The position numbers were made by a program, and so were the translations under genes. From PALSA-1444 sp964291045 (lineage in GTDB: Bacteria > Chlamydiota > Chlamydiia > Chlamydiales > Rhabdochlamydiaceae): a stretch of 64,000 nt of DNA. Shown in pieces: positions 18,326-25,943 of this stretch. Under the pieces are notes generated by a model. The model saw only the letters and a program-made list of their open reading frames with translations. It made no database searches and was not told where the DNA came from. The stretch lies in assembly GCF_964291045.1 (NCBI RefSeq), contig NZ_OZ197277.1:1364001-1428000 (forward strand), in the 5' to 3' direction. Numbering within the stretch: position 1 is the first letter of the stretch; each line of letters starts with the position of its first letter.

Positions 18326-19345
18326 ATGGACAACATCTTAAATCTCCTTCATAATTTTTTCATGACGCTTCTTCCCTCTAACCCAAATGGTTGCCCTTAC
18401 CTTTTTCTTGCCCCTATGGAGGGCGTAGCTGACCCCACCTTTAGAAAAGCAATCGCCTCCATTGGAGGGTTTAATGAAGCGGTCACAGAATTTATCCGGG
18501 TGCCTCAAAATGCTCATGTCGCAAGTCTTGCAAAAGGGTATGACGCCAAAGAGCTAGGGTCTATCCCGTTAGCTGCTCAAGTGATGGGAGCAAATCCGGA
18601 AGGGATTGCAGAGATGGGAAAAGAGCTGGAGAAAAGAGGAGCAAAGCGGATTGATCTTAATTGCGGCTGCCCTTCTAATACAGTTGTCGGTAAGGGAGCC
18701 GGCTCCTCTCTTTTAAAAAACCCCTCTTCTCTTTATCAAATTGCACATGCGCTTGTTAAGGCAGTAGATATTCCTGTAACTGTTAAAATGCGCTCAGGGT
18801 ATGAAGACACCTCTTTAATCCAAGAAAACCTTCTAGCTGCAGAGGAGAGCGGTATTGCTTTTCTTACACTCCACCCCAGAACAAAAGTAGATGGCTATGG
18901 CCCTCCTGCTAAGTGGGAATTCATTGCTTATGCTAAATCCATTCTCACCATCCCCGTTGTGGGAAATGGCGATATTTTAACCGCTCATGACGCGCATCAG
19001 ATGCTGAAAGAGACAAAGTGTGACGCTTTAATGGTGGGAAGAGGCTCTGTGATTAATCCGTTTATCTTTCAAGAGATTCAAGCGTCTTTTGAGGGAAAAA
19101 TCTACCCTTCCTCTTGGGATAAGCTTTCTTTATTTCTAGATATTTTTGCAGCAGGGCTCTCTTTAGAGGCTCCTTTACGCAATAGAGCAAGTAAACTTAA
19201 GCAACTTTTTAGCTTTTTATTTAGAAAAACAGCTGCTTTACTGGAAAGAAAGTCCCTTGTTTTAACGCAGCAACCAGAGGATTTAGCGCAGTTTCTTCAA
19301 TTTGCAAAAGATTTATTAAAAGAATATGGCGATTTTTCTCTGTAA
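18326..19345 (+). CDS. dus: tRNA-dihydrouridine synthase
   Basis: FMN-dependent enzyme that reduces uridines in the tRNA D-loop. It shows the TIM-barrel motifs of the family: APMEGVADPTFR at the start, QVMGANPE, DLNCGCPS with the catalytic cysteine, KGAGSSLL, VKMRSGY, TLHPRTK, GNGDI and MVGRGSVINPFIF for phosphate binding. The helical C-terminal domain is short. The frame opens with an ATG at 18326, but an ATG at 18362 is nearer the usual Dus start; neither has a Shine-Dalgarno. The gene is convergent with rpsN, and the terminator at 19386-19424 serves both. Confidence 0.92.
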   Translation: MDNILNLLHNFFMTLLPSNPNGCPYLFLAPMEGVADPTFRKAIASIGGFNEAVTEFIRVPQNAHVASLAKGYDAKELGSIPLAAQVMGANPEGIAEMGKELEKRGAKRIDLNCGCPSNTVVGKGAGSSLLKNPSSLYQIAHALVKAVDIPVTVKMRSGYEDTSLIQENLLAAEESGIAFLTLHPRTKVDGYGPPAKWEFIAYAKSILTIPVVGNGDILTAHDAHQMLKETKCDALMVGRGSVINPFIFQEIQASFEGKIYPSSWDKLSLFLDIFAAGLSLEAPLRNRASKLKQLFSFLFRKTAALLERKSLVLTQQPEDLAQFLQFAKDLLKEYGDFSL

Positions 19346-19385
19346 AGAAAAAGCCAACTAAAGAAAAAAACAGAGTGAAAAGGGC

Positions 19386-19424
19386 AAAAAAATAAGCCTT
19401 GGAGCTAGAAGAGCTCCAAGGCTT
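19386..19424 (-). terminator. Rho-independent terminator of the rpmJ-rpsN operon
   Basis: Perfect 13-bp stem (AAGCCTTGGAGCT at 19394-19406 with its complement at 19412-19424), 5-nt loop. On the minus strand it is followed by a run of Ts (plus-strand A-run 19386-19392). It also lies just after dus on the plus strand, where the T-tract is short. Confidence 0.85.
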
Positions 19425-19449
19425 TATCAAACAACTGGAAAGGTTTAAA

Positions 19450-19755
19450 CTACCAGCTAGCTTTTGTAATACCTGGGATGTAACCGTGGCGTGCCATCTC
19501 AAGAAAGCAAAGCCGTGACATCTTGAACTTACGGAGAAATCCTCTTGATCTTCCTGTAAACTGGCAACGGTTTCTAAGGCGGACCGGCGAAGAATTTCTA
19601 GGAAGCTTATTTAAAGAGATTTGAGCTACAAGCCGCTCTTCGTCACTTGAGGAAAAATTTTTCACAATTTCTTTCAGCTGTTGACGACGTTCCCATTTCT
19701 GTTTAACGAGAACTTGGCGCCTTTTTTCTTTTGCGATCGAACCTTTTCGAGCCAT
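19450..19755 (-). CDS. rpsN: Small-subunit ribosomal protein S14
   Basis: Component of the 30S head. A 101-residue, zinc-free (long) S14: it opens MARKGSIAKEKRR and closes with the RLRNRCQFTGRSRG and MARHGYIPGI signatures. The CxxC pairs of the short zinc form are absent. Its ATG overlaps the TAA of rpmJ by one base (TAATG), so the two are coupled. A terminator follows at 19386-19424. Confidence 0.97.
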   Translation of the reverse strand: MARKGSIAKEKRRQVLVKQKWERRQQLKEIVKNFSSSDEERLVAQISLNKLPRNSSPVRLRNRCQFTGRSRGFLRKFKMSRLCFLEMARHGYIPGITKASW

Positions 19756-19892
19756 TATTTCTTTCTCCCTGGACCTTTTTGCCGTTGTTTACGGTTTGGA
19801 TCAATTTTATTAATCACGTAAATGCGACCTCTTCGACGGACTATCTTATCGCCTTTGGAAGGGTCGGCTTTAATCGAAGCTCGGACTTTCAT
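19755..19892 (-). CDS. rpmJ: Large-subunit ribosomal protein L36
   Basis: A 45-residue protein too short for ordinary ORF filters. It begins MKVRASIKADPSKGDK and continues with RRRGRIYVIN and DPNRKQRQKGPGRKK. This is the chlamydial form of L36, in which the zinc-binding cysteines and histidine of the usual protein are absent. AAGGAA lies just upstream of the ATG. It is followed by rpsN with one base of overlap. The promoter must lie in the 114-nt divergent gap to rpmH. Confidence 0.93.
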   Translation of the reverse strand: MKVRASIKADPSKGDKIVRRRGRIYVINKIDPNRKQRQKGPGRKK

Positions 19893-19958
19893 ACGTTCCT
19901 TTTTATAAAGATGTGATCATTGTAGTCTCTCTTTTATTTTCATTGCAACAAGTTTTAC

Positions 19959-19988
19959 TTGAGTGATTTTCTTCGAATCAGTTAACAT
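19959..19988 (+). promoter_or_regulatory. Candidate promoter of rpmH-rnpA
   Basis: TTGAGT (19959-19964) and TAACAT (19983-19988) with an 18-nt spacer lie 18 nt before the rpmH ATG, in the gap between divergent rpmJ and rpmH. Match by eye only. Confidence 0.35.
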
Positions 19989-20006
19989 ACTTTGTGAGAA
20001 AAAATT

Positions 20007-20141
20007 ATGAAAAGAACATACCAACCTAGCAAACGTAAGCGACAAAAAACATGTGGCTTTCGTAAAAGAATGAAGACTGCCAAAGGGCGTGAAATCATTA
20101 ACCGTCGTCGTCGGAGAGGTCGCAAACGGCTGTCCGTTTAA
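20007..20141 (+). CDS. rpmH: Large-subunit ribosomal protein L34
   Basis: A 44-residue, strongly basic protein beginning MKRTYQPSKRKRQ and ending with GREIINRRRRRGRKRLSV, the classic L34 pattern (the usual MKRTFQPSNRKRK start). It sits directly upstream of rnpA, the near-universal bacterial arrangement, and faces away from rpmJ-rpsN. Its last codons probably overlap the start of rnpA, because the rnpA frame contains conserved sequence directly after, and perhaps within, the rpmH end. Confidence 0.95.
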   Translation: MKRTYQPSKRKRQKTCGFRKRMKTAKGREIINRRRRRGRKRLSV

Positions 20142-20494
20142 CCCATACATTTTCTAAGAAACACCGCTTAAGGTCCCGTTATGACTTCAAAAGGGTTCAA
20201 CGTGAAGGAAAGCGGTTTCAGGGAAAATTTCTCTCCTTTCAATGGATGGTTGAAGAAAGCTTGCCTTCTCGTCTTGGCATGACTGTGTCCAAACGATTTG
20301 GGAATTCAGTCCTGCGCAATTTATTTAAAAGACGCGTAAGAGAAGTGTTCCGTCAGGAACATAGTAAGCTTGATCAGCGCATCTCTCTTAACATTTTCCC
20401 CAAAGATCCGGGATTAGCACCCACATATCTCCAAGTTGTCACCGATTTTAGGCTCCTTTTTGATGAGATTCAGCGGCTCTACTGCCATGCTTAA
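20126..20494 (+). CDS. rnpA: Ribonuclease P protein component, non-canonical start
   Basis: Protein cofactor of RNase P, which trims the 5' leader of tRNA precursors. The conserved N-terminal part (FSKKHRLRSRYDF, then VQREGKRFQGKF) lies well upstream of the first ATG in this frame (20246). The later part has GMTVSKRFGNSV and the RNLFKRRVRE version of the RNR motif. The frame is open from 20102, after a TAA at 20099, yet holds no ATG, GTG, TTG, CTG or ATN codon before 20246. The best candidate is an ACG at 20126, six bases after GGAGAGG at 20113-20119, inside the end of rpmH; this gives 122 residues, the usual family size. The exact start is inference. It ends overlapping the uvrD start. Confidence 0.8.
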   Translation, partial: TAVRLTHTFSKKHRLRSRYDFKRVQREGKRFQGKFLSFQWMVEESLPSRLGMTVSKRFGNSVLRNLFKRRVREVFRQEHSKLDQRISLNIFPKDPGLAPTYLQVVTDFRLLFDEIQRLYCHA

Positions 20495-22421
20495 CGAAGA
20501 ACAACAACGAGCGGTTCACACAACAGAGGGACATGTCCTTGTTCTTGCAGGGGCTGGCAGCGGTAAAACAAGTGTCATTACGCACCGTATTGCTCACCTC
20601 ATTCAAGATAAAAAGATACCCTCTTCTGCTATCTTGGGACTCACCTTTACGAATAAAGCAGCAGAAGAAATGTTAAACCGTGTCTCTTCGATGATCTCTG
20701 TAAAAGACGCCAAACTCTTGCAGCTCTCCACCTTTCACCGCTTCTGCATGCGCGTTTTACGTAAGCACATCTTTGCTCTGGGGTTTACATCAACGTTTAG
20801 CCTCTATAATGAAAAAGAAGTGAGAAGACTTCTTAATCAACTGGCTAGAGAAGAGCTCTCTCATGATGGAGATCTCCCCTCTTTAGAGACTGTGATTGGG
20901 GTCATTGCAGAGGCTAAAAATAACGGCATACACCCAGATCTCCTGCAAACCGATGCGCTTTCTAAGACGCTTTATCATAAATTGCAAATTGCGATGAGAG
21001 CGTGTAATGCTGTCGATTTTGATAGCCTTCTTTTTCTGACACTTCAGCTCTTTGAAGAGCACCCCTCCATTTTAGAGCTTTATCAAACGCAGTTTCGCTA
21101 CATCATGATTGATGAGTATCAAGACACCAATATGGTGCAATATAGGCTCTCAAAATTGCTGAGTGAAAAACATAAAAACCTCTGCGTTGTAGGAGATGAT
21201 GATCAAGCCATTTACGGATGGCGAGGAGCAGATATTAAAAATATACTCCAATTTACAGCAGATACCACCATTAAACTTGAGCAAAACTATCGGTCTACTC
21301 CAACCATCTTAGAAGCTGCTAACCGTGTCATTCAAAATAACACCGAAAGACATGCAAAAAATCTCTGGAGCGCAAAATCTAAAGGGAGCCCTATAGAGGT
21401 GTTTCACGCCCCGTCTGAAGAAGAAGAGGCAGCTGCTGTGATTGACCGGATGATTTGGTATCATAGTGAAAAAAATATCCCTTGGGGGGAAATGGCGATC
21501 CTTTACAGGTCTAACTTACTTGCTAAACCGTTTGAAATGGCGCTCATGCAAGCTAGCTGGAATGAGGGCGGCACGTGGAAAAGAGGGATACCTTATCAAG
21601 TGATTGGAGGGACAGAGTTTTCTGCAAGAAGCGAGGTGAAAGATCTTCTTGCTTATCTAAGAGTCATGATCAATCCGCAAGATCAAGAGGCTATTTTAAG
21701 AATCATCAATGTTCCAAGACGGGGCGTGTCAGATGATACACTTGACACCCTCACAAAAAAAAATAGATCGCTGGGCATTTCTCTTTGGGAGGTTTTAGAA
21801 ACAATTGATTCTTGTGAAGGAATTTCTGAGCGCGGAGTGAAGGGAATTCATAACTTCATGCGCATTATTAAAGAGGGGCAAGAAAAGATTAAATCGCCCC
21901 CTTTTTCTGACACCCTTCGGTGGCTAATCGAGATTGTTAACTATCAAAAAGCGATTCATGAAGAAGTGAAAAGTGAAAAAATGCGGGAATTTAAGTGGGA
22001 AAATATCACAACTTTAATCGATTCAGTCGATCAATACCCAGATATTCAAGAGTTTATCACCTCTTTAACCTTAGATGAGTCGTCTTTTCCTAAATCCAGC
22101 AAATCTAAATCCAAAGATCAAACCACTCTCATGACCTTTCACGGGGCTAAAGGACTCGAGTTTACCGTCTGCTTTCTTGTAGGGCTTGAAGATCAAATTA
22201 TGCCTCATGAAAAAAGCGTTGTAGAAAATGGACTTGAAGAAGAGCGAAGACTCATGTATGTCGCGATGACAAGAGCTAAAAAGCAGCTTGTCATCTCCAT
22301 GTCAAGAAACCGGATGCGGCACGGAAAAAAAACAGCCATGAGCCCCTCCCGGTTTCTATTTGAAATCCCTAAAGAGCTGATCGAAATCAAATCGTTTAAG
22401 TGGCTCCCTCCTCTTGAATAA
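20487..22421 (+). CDS. uvrD: UvrD/PcrA-family superfamily 1 DNA helicase
   Basis: A 3'-5' helicase for repair and for clearing replication forks. The 644 residues from ATG 20487 carry all SF1A motifs: Q-motif LNEEQQRAV, Walker A AGAGSGKT, Ia LTFTNKAAEEM, II DEYQDTN, III GDDDQAIYGWRGA, IV LEQNYRST, V TFHGAKGLEF, and VI EERRLMYVAMTRAK. It is shorter than E. coli UvrD at the C terminus. An in-frame TTG at 20436 would extend it inside rnpA, but the ATG at 20487 fits the family start. It overlaps the last 8 nt of rnpA in another frame, so it is probably co-transcribed with rpmH-rnpA. Confidence 0.93.
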   Translation: MLNEEQQRAVHTTEGHVLVLAGAGSGKTSVITHRIAHLIQDKKIPSSAILGLTFTNKAAEEMLNRVSSMISVKDAKLLQLSTFHRFCMRVLRKHIFALGFTSTFSLYNEKEVRRLLNQLAREELSHDGDLPSLETVIGVIAEAKNNGIHPDLLQTDALSKTLYHKLQIAMRACNAVDFDSLLFLTLQLFEEHPSILELYQTQFRYIMIDEYQDTNMVQYRLSKLLSEKHKNLCVVGDDDQAIYGWRGADIKNILQFTADTTIKLEQNYRSTPTILEAANRVIQNNTERHAKNLWSAKSKGSPIEVFHAPSEEEEAAAVIDRMIWYHSEKNIPWGEMAILYRSNLLAKPFEMALMQASWNEGGTWKRGIPYQVIGGTEFSARSEVKDLLAYLRVMINPQDQEAILRIINVPRRGVSDDTLDTLTKKNRSLGISLWEVLETIDSCEGISERGVKGIHNFMRIIKEGQEKIKSPPFSDTLRWLIEIVNYQKAIHEEVKSEKMREFKWENITTLIDSVDQYPDIQEFITSLTLDESSFPKSSKSKSKDQTTLMTFHGAKGLEFTVCFLVGLEDQIMPHEKSVVENGLEEERRLMYVAMTRAKKQLVISMSRNRMRHGKKTAMSPSRFLFEIPKELIEIKSFKWLPPLE

Positions 22422-22500
22422 AAACAGGTTTTTTCCCTTGTTGTAAAACCGTTATTCACAAAAAAGCCCCCCTCCTCATTTCAACGGGAAAATTTTTAAG

Positions 22501-23184
22501 CTAAAATTTGAGACATGATTGCTTTCCTAAATTCCACCTCTTTATGCTATTCCAAATCACTCTCTTCCCCCAATCCCCTCTCCAATGCAAAATCACAGCT
22601 TCTGGATGAATTCCTAAATGCATATCCCAGTTATATTTAGAGGGAAGCTCGGTAAATTCTACGGCCTCTTCTTGAATAAGGGTGCCAAGGATCTCCTTAC
22701 CTCTTTCTTTACTGTGATGAAAAGAGAGCGCTCTTTCTAGCCACATCTCTAAAATACGAGAGGATTGATCATACACAATGACACCTGTATTATAGATAAA
22801 TTCTCCTGAAAGGGGATCTCTTTCTTTCATAAGAGAAAATAAAGCTCTTGAGTGCATCTTATGAAACATAGGGGTTAAAGCCCCCACCACTTCACAATCT
22901 AAATCAAGCCAAATCGTTTTTTGAAATGGAGTCTTCATCAAAGCAAGTAGCTGACCTAAGAGATCATGAGTTTCTTTTTCTTGTTGAATCCCTAAAAGCC
23001 TCTTTTTTTCCTGATCTAAAGATAAAAGGACACCTCTTGCCCGGCACCACTCCTTAGCTGCCTGTGTCATCCCCAAATCGGCAAACACAACAGGAAGGGT
23101 GTGATGCTTTTGATAGTTTTCAAACCACCAGGGAAGCATCCATTCTCTTGCTGCAGAGCAGCCCGTCATCACCCCTTCTCTCAT
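22501..23184 (-). CDS. Putative GT-A-type glycosyltransferase
   Basis: A 227-residue soluble protein. An early strand-helix opening (MTGCSAAREWMLPWW) leads to a WLDLDCEV segment near residue 90-100 that looks like the metal-binding DxD of GT-A glycosyltransferases. A YNTGVIVY strand follows, then LPSKYNWDMHLG and a final HWRGDWGK. The sequence resembles small GT8-like or nucleotide-diphospho-sugar transferase proteins, but no exact family was recognised. The sugar and acceptor are unknown. The start could be the first ATG (23184) or the ATG five codons later. It is convergent with uvrD. Confidence 0.5.
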   Translation of the reverse strand: MREGVMTGCSAAREWMLPWWFENYQKHHTLPVVFADLGMTQAAKEWCRARGVLLSLDQEKKRLLGIQQEKETHDLLGQLLALMKTPFQKTIWLDLDCEVVGALTPMFHKMHSRALFSLMKERDPLSGEFIYNTGVIVYDQSSRILEMWLERALSFHHSKERGKEILGTLIQEEAVEFTELPSKYNWDMHLGIHPEAVILHWRGDWGKRVIWNSIKRWNLGKQSCLKF

Positions 23185-23437
23185 GCATCACACTCTTGAT
23201 AACAAACTCTTTTTCTCTTAAAAGCGTAAAGCTTTTTCAAGAGGTATTTTTCTCTTTCAACACCTTGTAAATACTCTATCAATGCATTCCTCTTTCTAAC
23301 CTTTTCTAAAAAAACTCTCTCTTCTTGATCCTTGGGGGACCTCAAAAAGTTAAGATATCCAGCATCTTTATTTTCCTATATACTGCTACCTTTAAAGAAA
23401 ATTTCCTCACCCTGTGCATTAGCGGTACATATAAAAA

Positions 23438-23944
23438 ATGGTTTACTTTATTCCAACAATTATTTTACGTCATAAAAAAGAAAATCTTAAAAAATGTTCC
23501 TTAAGAGGGTTAGAAAACAGAGCTGACATCTGTTTTCTCACCTATCCAGAGGCATCTCTTGCTCCTTTAGAAAACTTATGCATTTTGACATTTGATGCGC
23601 CTCTTTTAACTGAGCAAGATCAACATCACTCTCTTTTTATCATTGATGGCACCTGGAGATATGCAGGGGTCATGGGAAAAACTGTTCCTCAAAACCCCTC
23701 TTACATTTACCGGAGTTTGCCCCCTCATTTTCAAACCGCTTATCCCAGAAGACAACTCGATTGCCCAGATCCTACCCGGGGTCTCGCTTCTGTAGAAGCG
23801 CTTTTTATTGCTTATACCTTGCTAGGAAGAAATACCACAGGGATTTTAGACAACTACTACTGGAAAGAAGACTTTTTACAAAAAAATTCTTTATCCATTT
23901 CTTACGGGCCGCAAATTGGGACATACTCAAAAAAGCCGGTTTAA
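23438..23944 (+). CDS. DTW/Tsr3-superfamily protein, putative RNA aminocarboxypropyltransferase
   Basis: A 168-residue protein with two hallmarks of the TDD superfamily (Tsr3/DTW), whose members move the aminocarboxypropyl group of S-adenosylmethionine to RNA. The first is a LFIIDGTWRYA strand-helix corresponding to DxTW. The second is CPDPTRGLASVEALFIAYTLLG, corresponding to the LSTxEA region (written here as its elements LASVEA and IAYTLLG). The tail NYYWKEDFLQKN resembles Tsr3 (FxWGxxFLxxN) more than bacterial DTW (TapT). Bacterial TapT modifies tRNA; Tsr3 modifies 18S/16S rRNA in eukaryotes and archaea. Which substrate applies here is open. It is followed closely by pcnB. Confidence 0.55.
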   Translation: MVYFIPTIILRHKKENLKKCSLRGLENRADICFLTYPEASLAPLENLCILTFDAPLLTEQDQHHSLFIIDGTWRYAGVMGKTVPQNPSYIYRSLPPHFQTAYPRRQLDCPDPTRGLASVEALFIAYTLLGRNTTGILDNYYWKEDFLQKNSLSISYGPQIGTYSKKPV

Positions 23945-23972
23945 GTTAAAATCGTCTTATCTTAAATTTTTT

Positions 23973-25190
23973 ATGAATCCAATAATCTATACTGCTGATC
24001 AACACTCCTTCCATCAAAGTGACTGTGACCCTGACGCTCTTAAAGTCATCTATGCCTTGCAAAATGCAGGGTATATTGCTTACCTTGTGGGAGGATCTGT
24101 CCGTGACTTAATCTTAGGGATTACCCCTAAAGACTACGACATTTCCACATCTGCCTCCCCTGAACAAATTAAACAGCTCTTTAAAGGGCAGTGTCTTCTC
24201 ATTGGAAGACGGTTCCGCTTAGCCCATATTCGCTTCAAAAACAAAGTGTTTGAAGTGTCTACCTTCCGCTCAGGAGATAATGAATCTGAAGAACTGATCT
24301 TAAGAGATAATGTGTGGGGAACACCTGAACAAGACGTTTTGCGAAGAGATTTCACCATGAACGGCCTTTTTTATGACCCTGTGAGTCATACGGTGATTGA
24401 CTTTGTGGGAGGGTATGCGGATATCAAGAAAAAATACCTCAGGACTGTGGGATTAGCTTTTCTTCGGTTTAAACAAGACCCTGTCCGGATGATCCGGTTA
24501 TTAAAATTTCAGGCCCGTTTTGATTTTACGATTGATCCTGAGGTTACCCTTGCATTAGCTGAGTGTTACCCAGAACTTGCGAAAAGCTCACAAGCTAGAG
24601 TCTTTGAAGAGATTCTGAAGATGCTAGAATCTGGGTATGCAGAAAAGTTCATTGATCTCATGCATGAGCACAGGTTTTTTGAGCTTCTCATCCCAGAATT
24701 TTCTCACTTTCTCTCCTCTCTTGAAGGAGAAGATACACTCGATCTTCTCTGTGAGATCGATCTTTTGATTAAAACTGAGCCGCTAGATAGATCCATTCTT
24801 CTGGCAGCGCTTTGCTTTCCCTTCTTGCAAAAATCTCTAAAAATCCACTTCTTAGACCGTAAAAAATCTCTTTCTGCCCCTGAGCTGTATGATGAAGTCC
24901 AATCGGTGATTTCTCAGCTATTTCACCCCTTTTTCTTAATCCCTAGAAAACTGAGGATGCAGGTAACAGCGATTTTAACAGCGCAGTTCCGTATCAAGCC
25001 TCTTTACCCTTCTAAGACATTAAAAATTCGGATTCCAAGAGATCCTGAATTTACCTATGCTCTTACCTTCTTTAAGTTAAGATCGCATTTAGATCCTACG
25101 CTTAAATCCACCTTCAATAAGTGGCAAAGTGCGTATGAAAAATTGCCTCTTAATCACTTCCAAAAGAAAAGTAAATCCTCTTATGCTTGA
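23973..25190 (+). CDS. pcnB: Poly(A) polymerase / tRNA nucleotidyltransferase family
   Basis: Adds untemplated nucleotides to RNA 3' ends, either poly(A) tails marking RNA for decay or CCA. The nucleotidyltransferase core shows LVGGSVRDLILG, then KDYDIST with the catalytic acidic pair, a RRFRLAHIRF strand, RRDFTMNGL, and the RNA/ATP-binding QDPVRMIRLLKFQARF. The C-terminal part is helical and ends with a basic tail. The tRNAs in this window lack encoded CCA, so a CCA enzyme is needed in the genome; this copy looks more like PcnB. I start at ATG 23973; a TTG at 23916 would overlap the upstream gene. It precedes lpxB, the pcnB-lpxB order I recall from Chlamydia. Confidence 0.9.
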   Translation: MNPIIYTADQHSFHQSDCDPDALKVIYALQNAGYIAYLVGGSVRDLILGITPKDYDISTSASPEQIKQLFKGQCLLIGRRFRLAHIRFKNKVFEVSTFRSGDNESEELILRDNVWGTPEQDVLRRDFTMNGLFYDPVSHTVIDFVGGYADIKKKYLRTVGLAFLRFKQDPVRMIRLLKFQARFDFTIDPEVTLALAECYPELAKSSQARVFEEILKMLESGYAEKFIDLMHEHRFFELLIPEFSHFLSSLEGEDTLDLLCEIDLLIKTEPLDRSILLAALCFPFLQKSLKIHFLDRKKSLSAPELYDEVQSVISQLFHPFFLIPRKLRMQVTAILTAQFRIKPLYPSKTLKIRIPRDPEFTYALTFFKLRSHLDPTLKSTFNKWQSAYEKLPLNHFQKKSKSSYA

Positions 25191-25890
25191 TGTCAAACAT
25201 GCCGGTCCGCAGCTTGAAATGGGCCCTTGCCCGGCAGTGTTTTACTTCACGTTAAGAGCAGAAGACTCTCTTGAATTAGACCCTTTAAATGCCCCGGTTA
25301 TTCCTCTTATTAAAGCAGGTATTAGGGTCTTTTCCATCACCCTTCCTTATCACGAAACACTTTCTCCTCAAAAAGCCATGGAAGAGTGGGCTCTAAAGCT
25401 AAATAGCCACCATTTCTTTATTGATCCGTTTATTACCGAAGTGATCAGTTACTTAAATACGCTTTATGCCTCAAATCTGATTACAACAGCTGCTGTCATG
25501 GGGCTTTCTAGAGGCGCTTTTATTGCAGCCCATATCGCCTCTCAGCTAGAGTGGATAAAGGTATTTTTAGGATTTGCTCCGCTTACCCATTTAAATAGTG
25601 TCCTCTTACTAGGAGATCATGTCCCCAAGAGATGGGACCTTCCTCTTTTAGCAGAAAAACTCTACATGAAAAAAATACGGTGTTATATCGGAAATCTTGA
25701 TAAAAGAGTGAGCACATCTCACTGCTTTACATGGCTTCATACCCTCTCTCAATTAGCTGCCTCTAAACAGATTAGATCCCCTTCCATTGAACTCCGTATC
25801 ACCCCCTCGATTGGAAGAGATGGACATGGAACATCTCCTCTCTCTTTTGAAGAAGGAGCTCTATGGTTAATTCAGCAGCTTGTTTCTTAA
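25183..25890 (+). CDS. Alpha/beta hydrolase-fold protein
   Basis: A 235-residue cytosolic hydrolase-like protein. GLSRGA gives the GxSxG nucleophile elbow near residue 108, NLDKRVS may hold the acid, and GRDGHG supplies a histidine near the C terminus, so the Ser-Asp-His triad is complete. A short HETLSP-containing lid region precedes the elbow. The ATG at 25183 overlaps the last 8 nt of pcnB, which argues for co-expression; an ATG at 25129 would overlap far more. The substrate is unknown; the position between pcnB and lpxB gives no firm hint. Confidence 0.7.
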   Translation: MLDVKHAGPQLEMGPCPAVFYFTLRAEDSLELDPLNAPVIPLIKAGIRVFSITLPYHETLSPQKAMEEWALKLNSHHFFIDPFITEVISYLNTLYASNLITTAAVMGLSRGAFIAAHIASQLEWIKVFLGFAPLTHLNSVLLLGDHVPKRWDLPLLAEKLYMKKIRCYIGNLDKRVSTSHCFTWLHTLSQLAASKQIRSPSIELRITPSIGRDGHGTSPLSFEEGALWLIQQLVS

Positions 25891-25943
25891 GAGATGATAA
25901 ATAGATCATCTCAATGACCTTTTAACTTAAGTAGGAGTCTCAA

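Noticed and set aside
20246..20494. rnpA starting at the first ATG (82 residues)
   Set aside because: It would cut off conserved N-terminal RnpA sequence that is plainly present upstream in the same frame.
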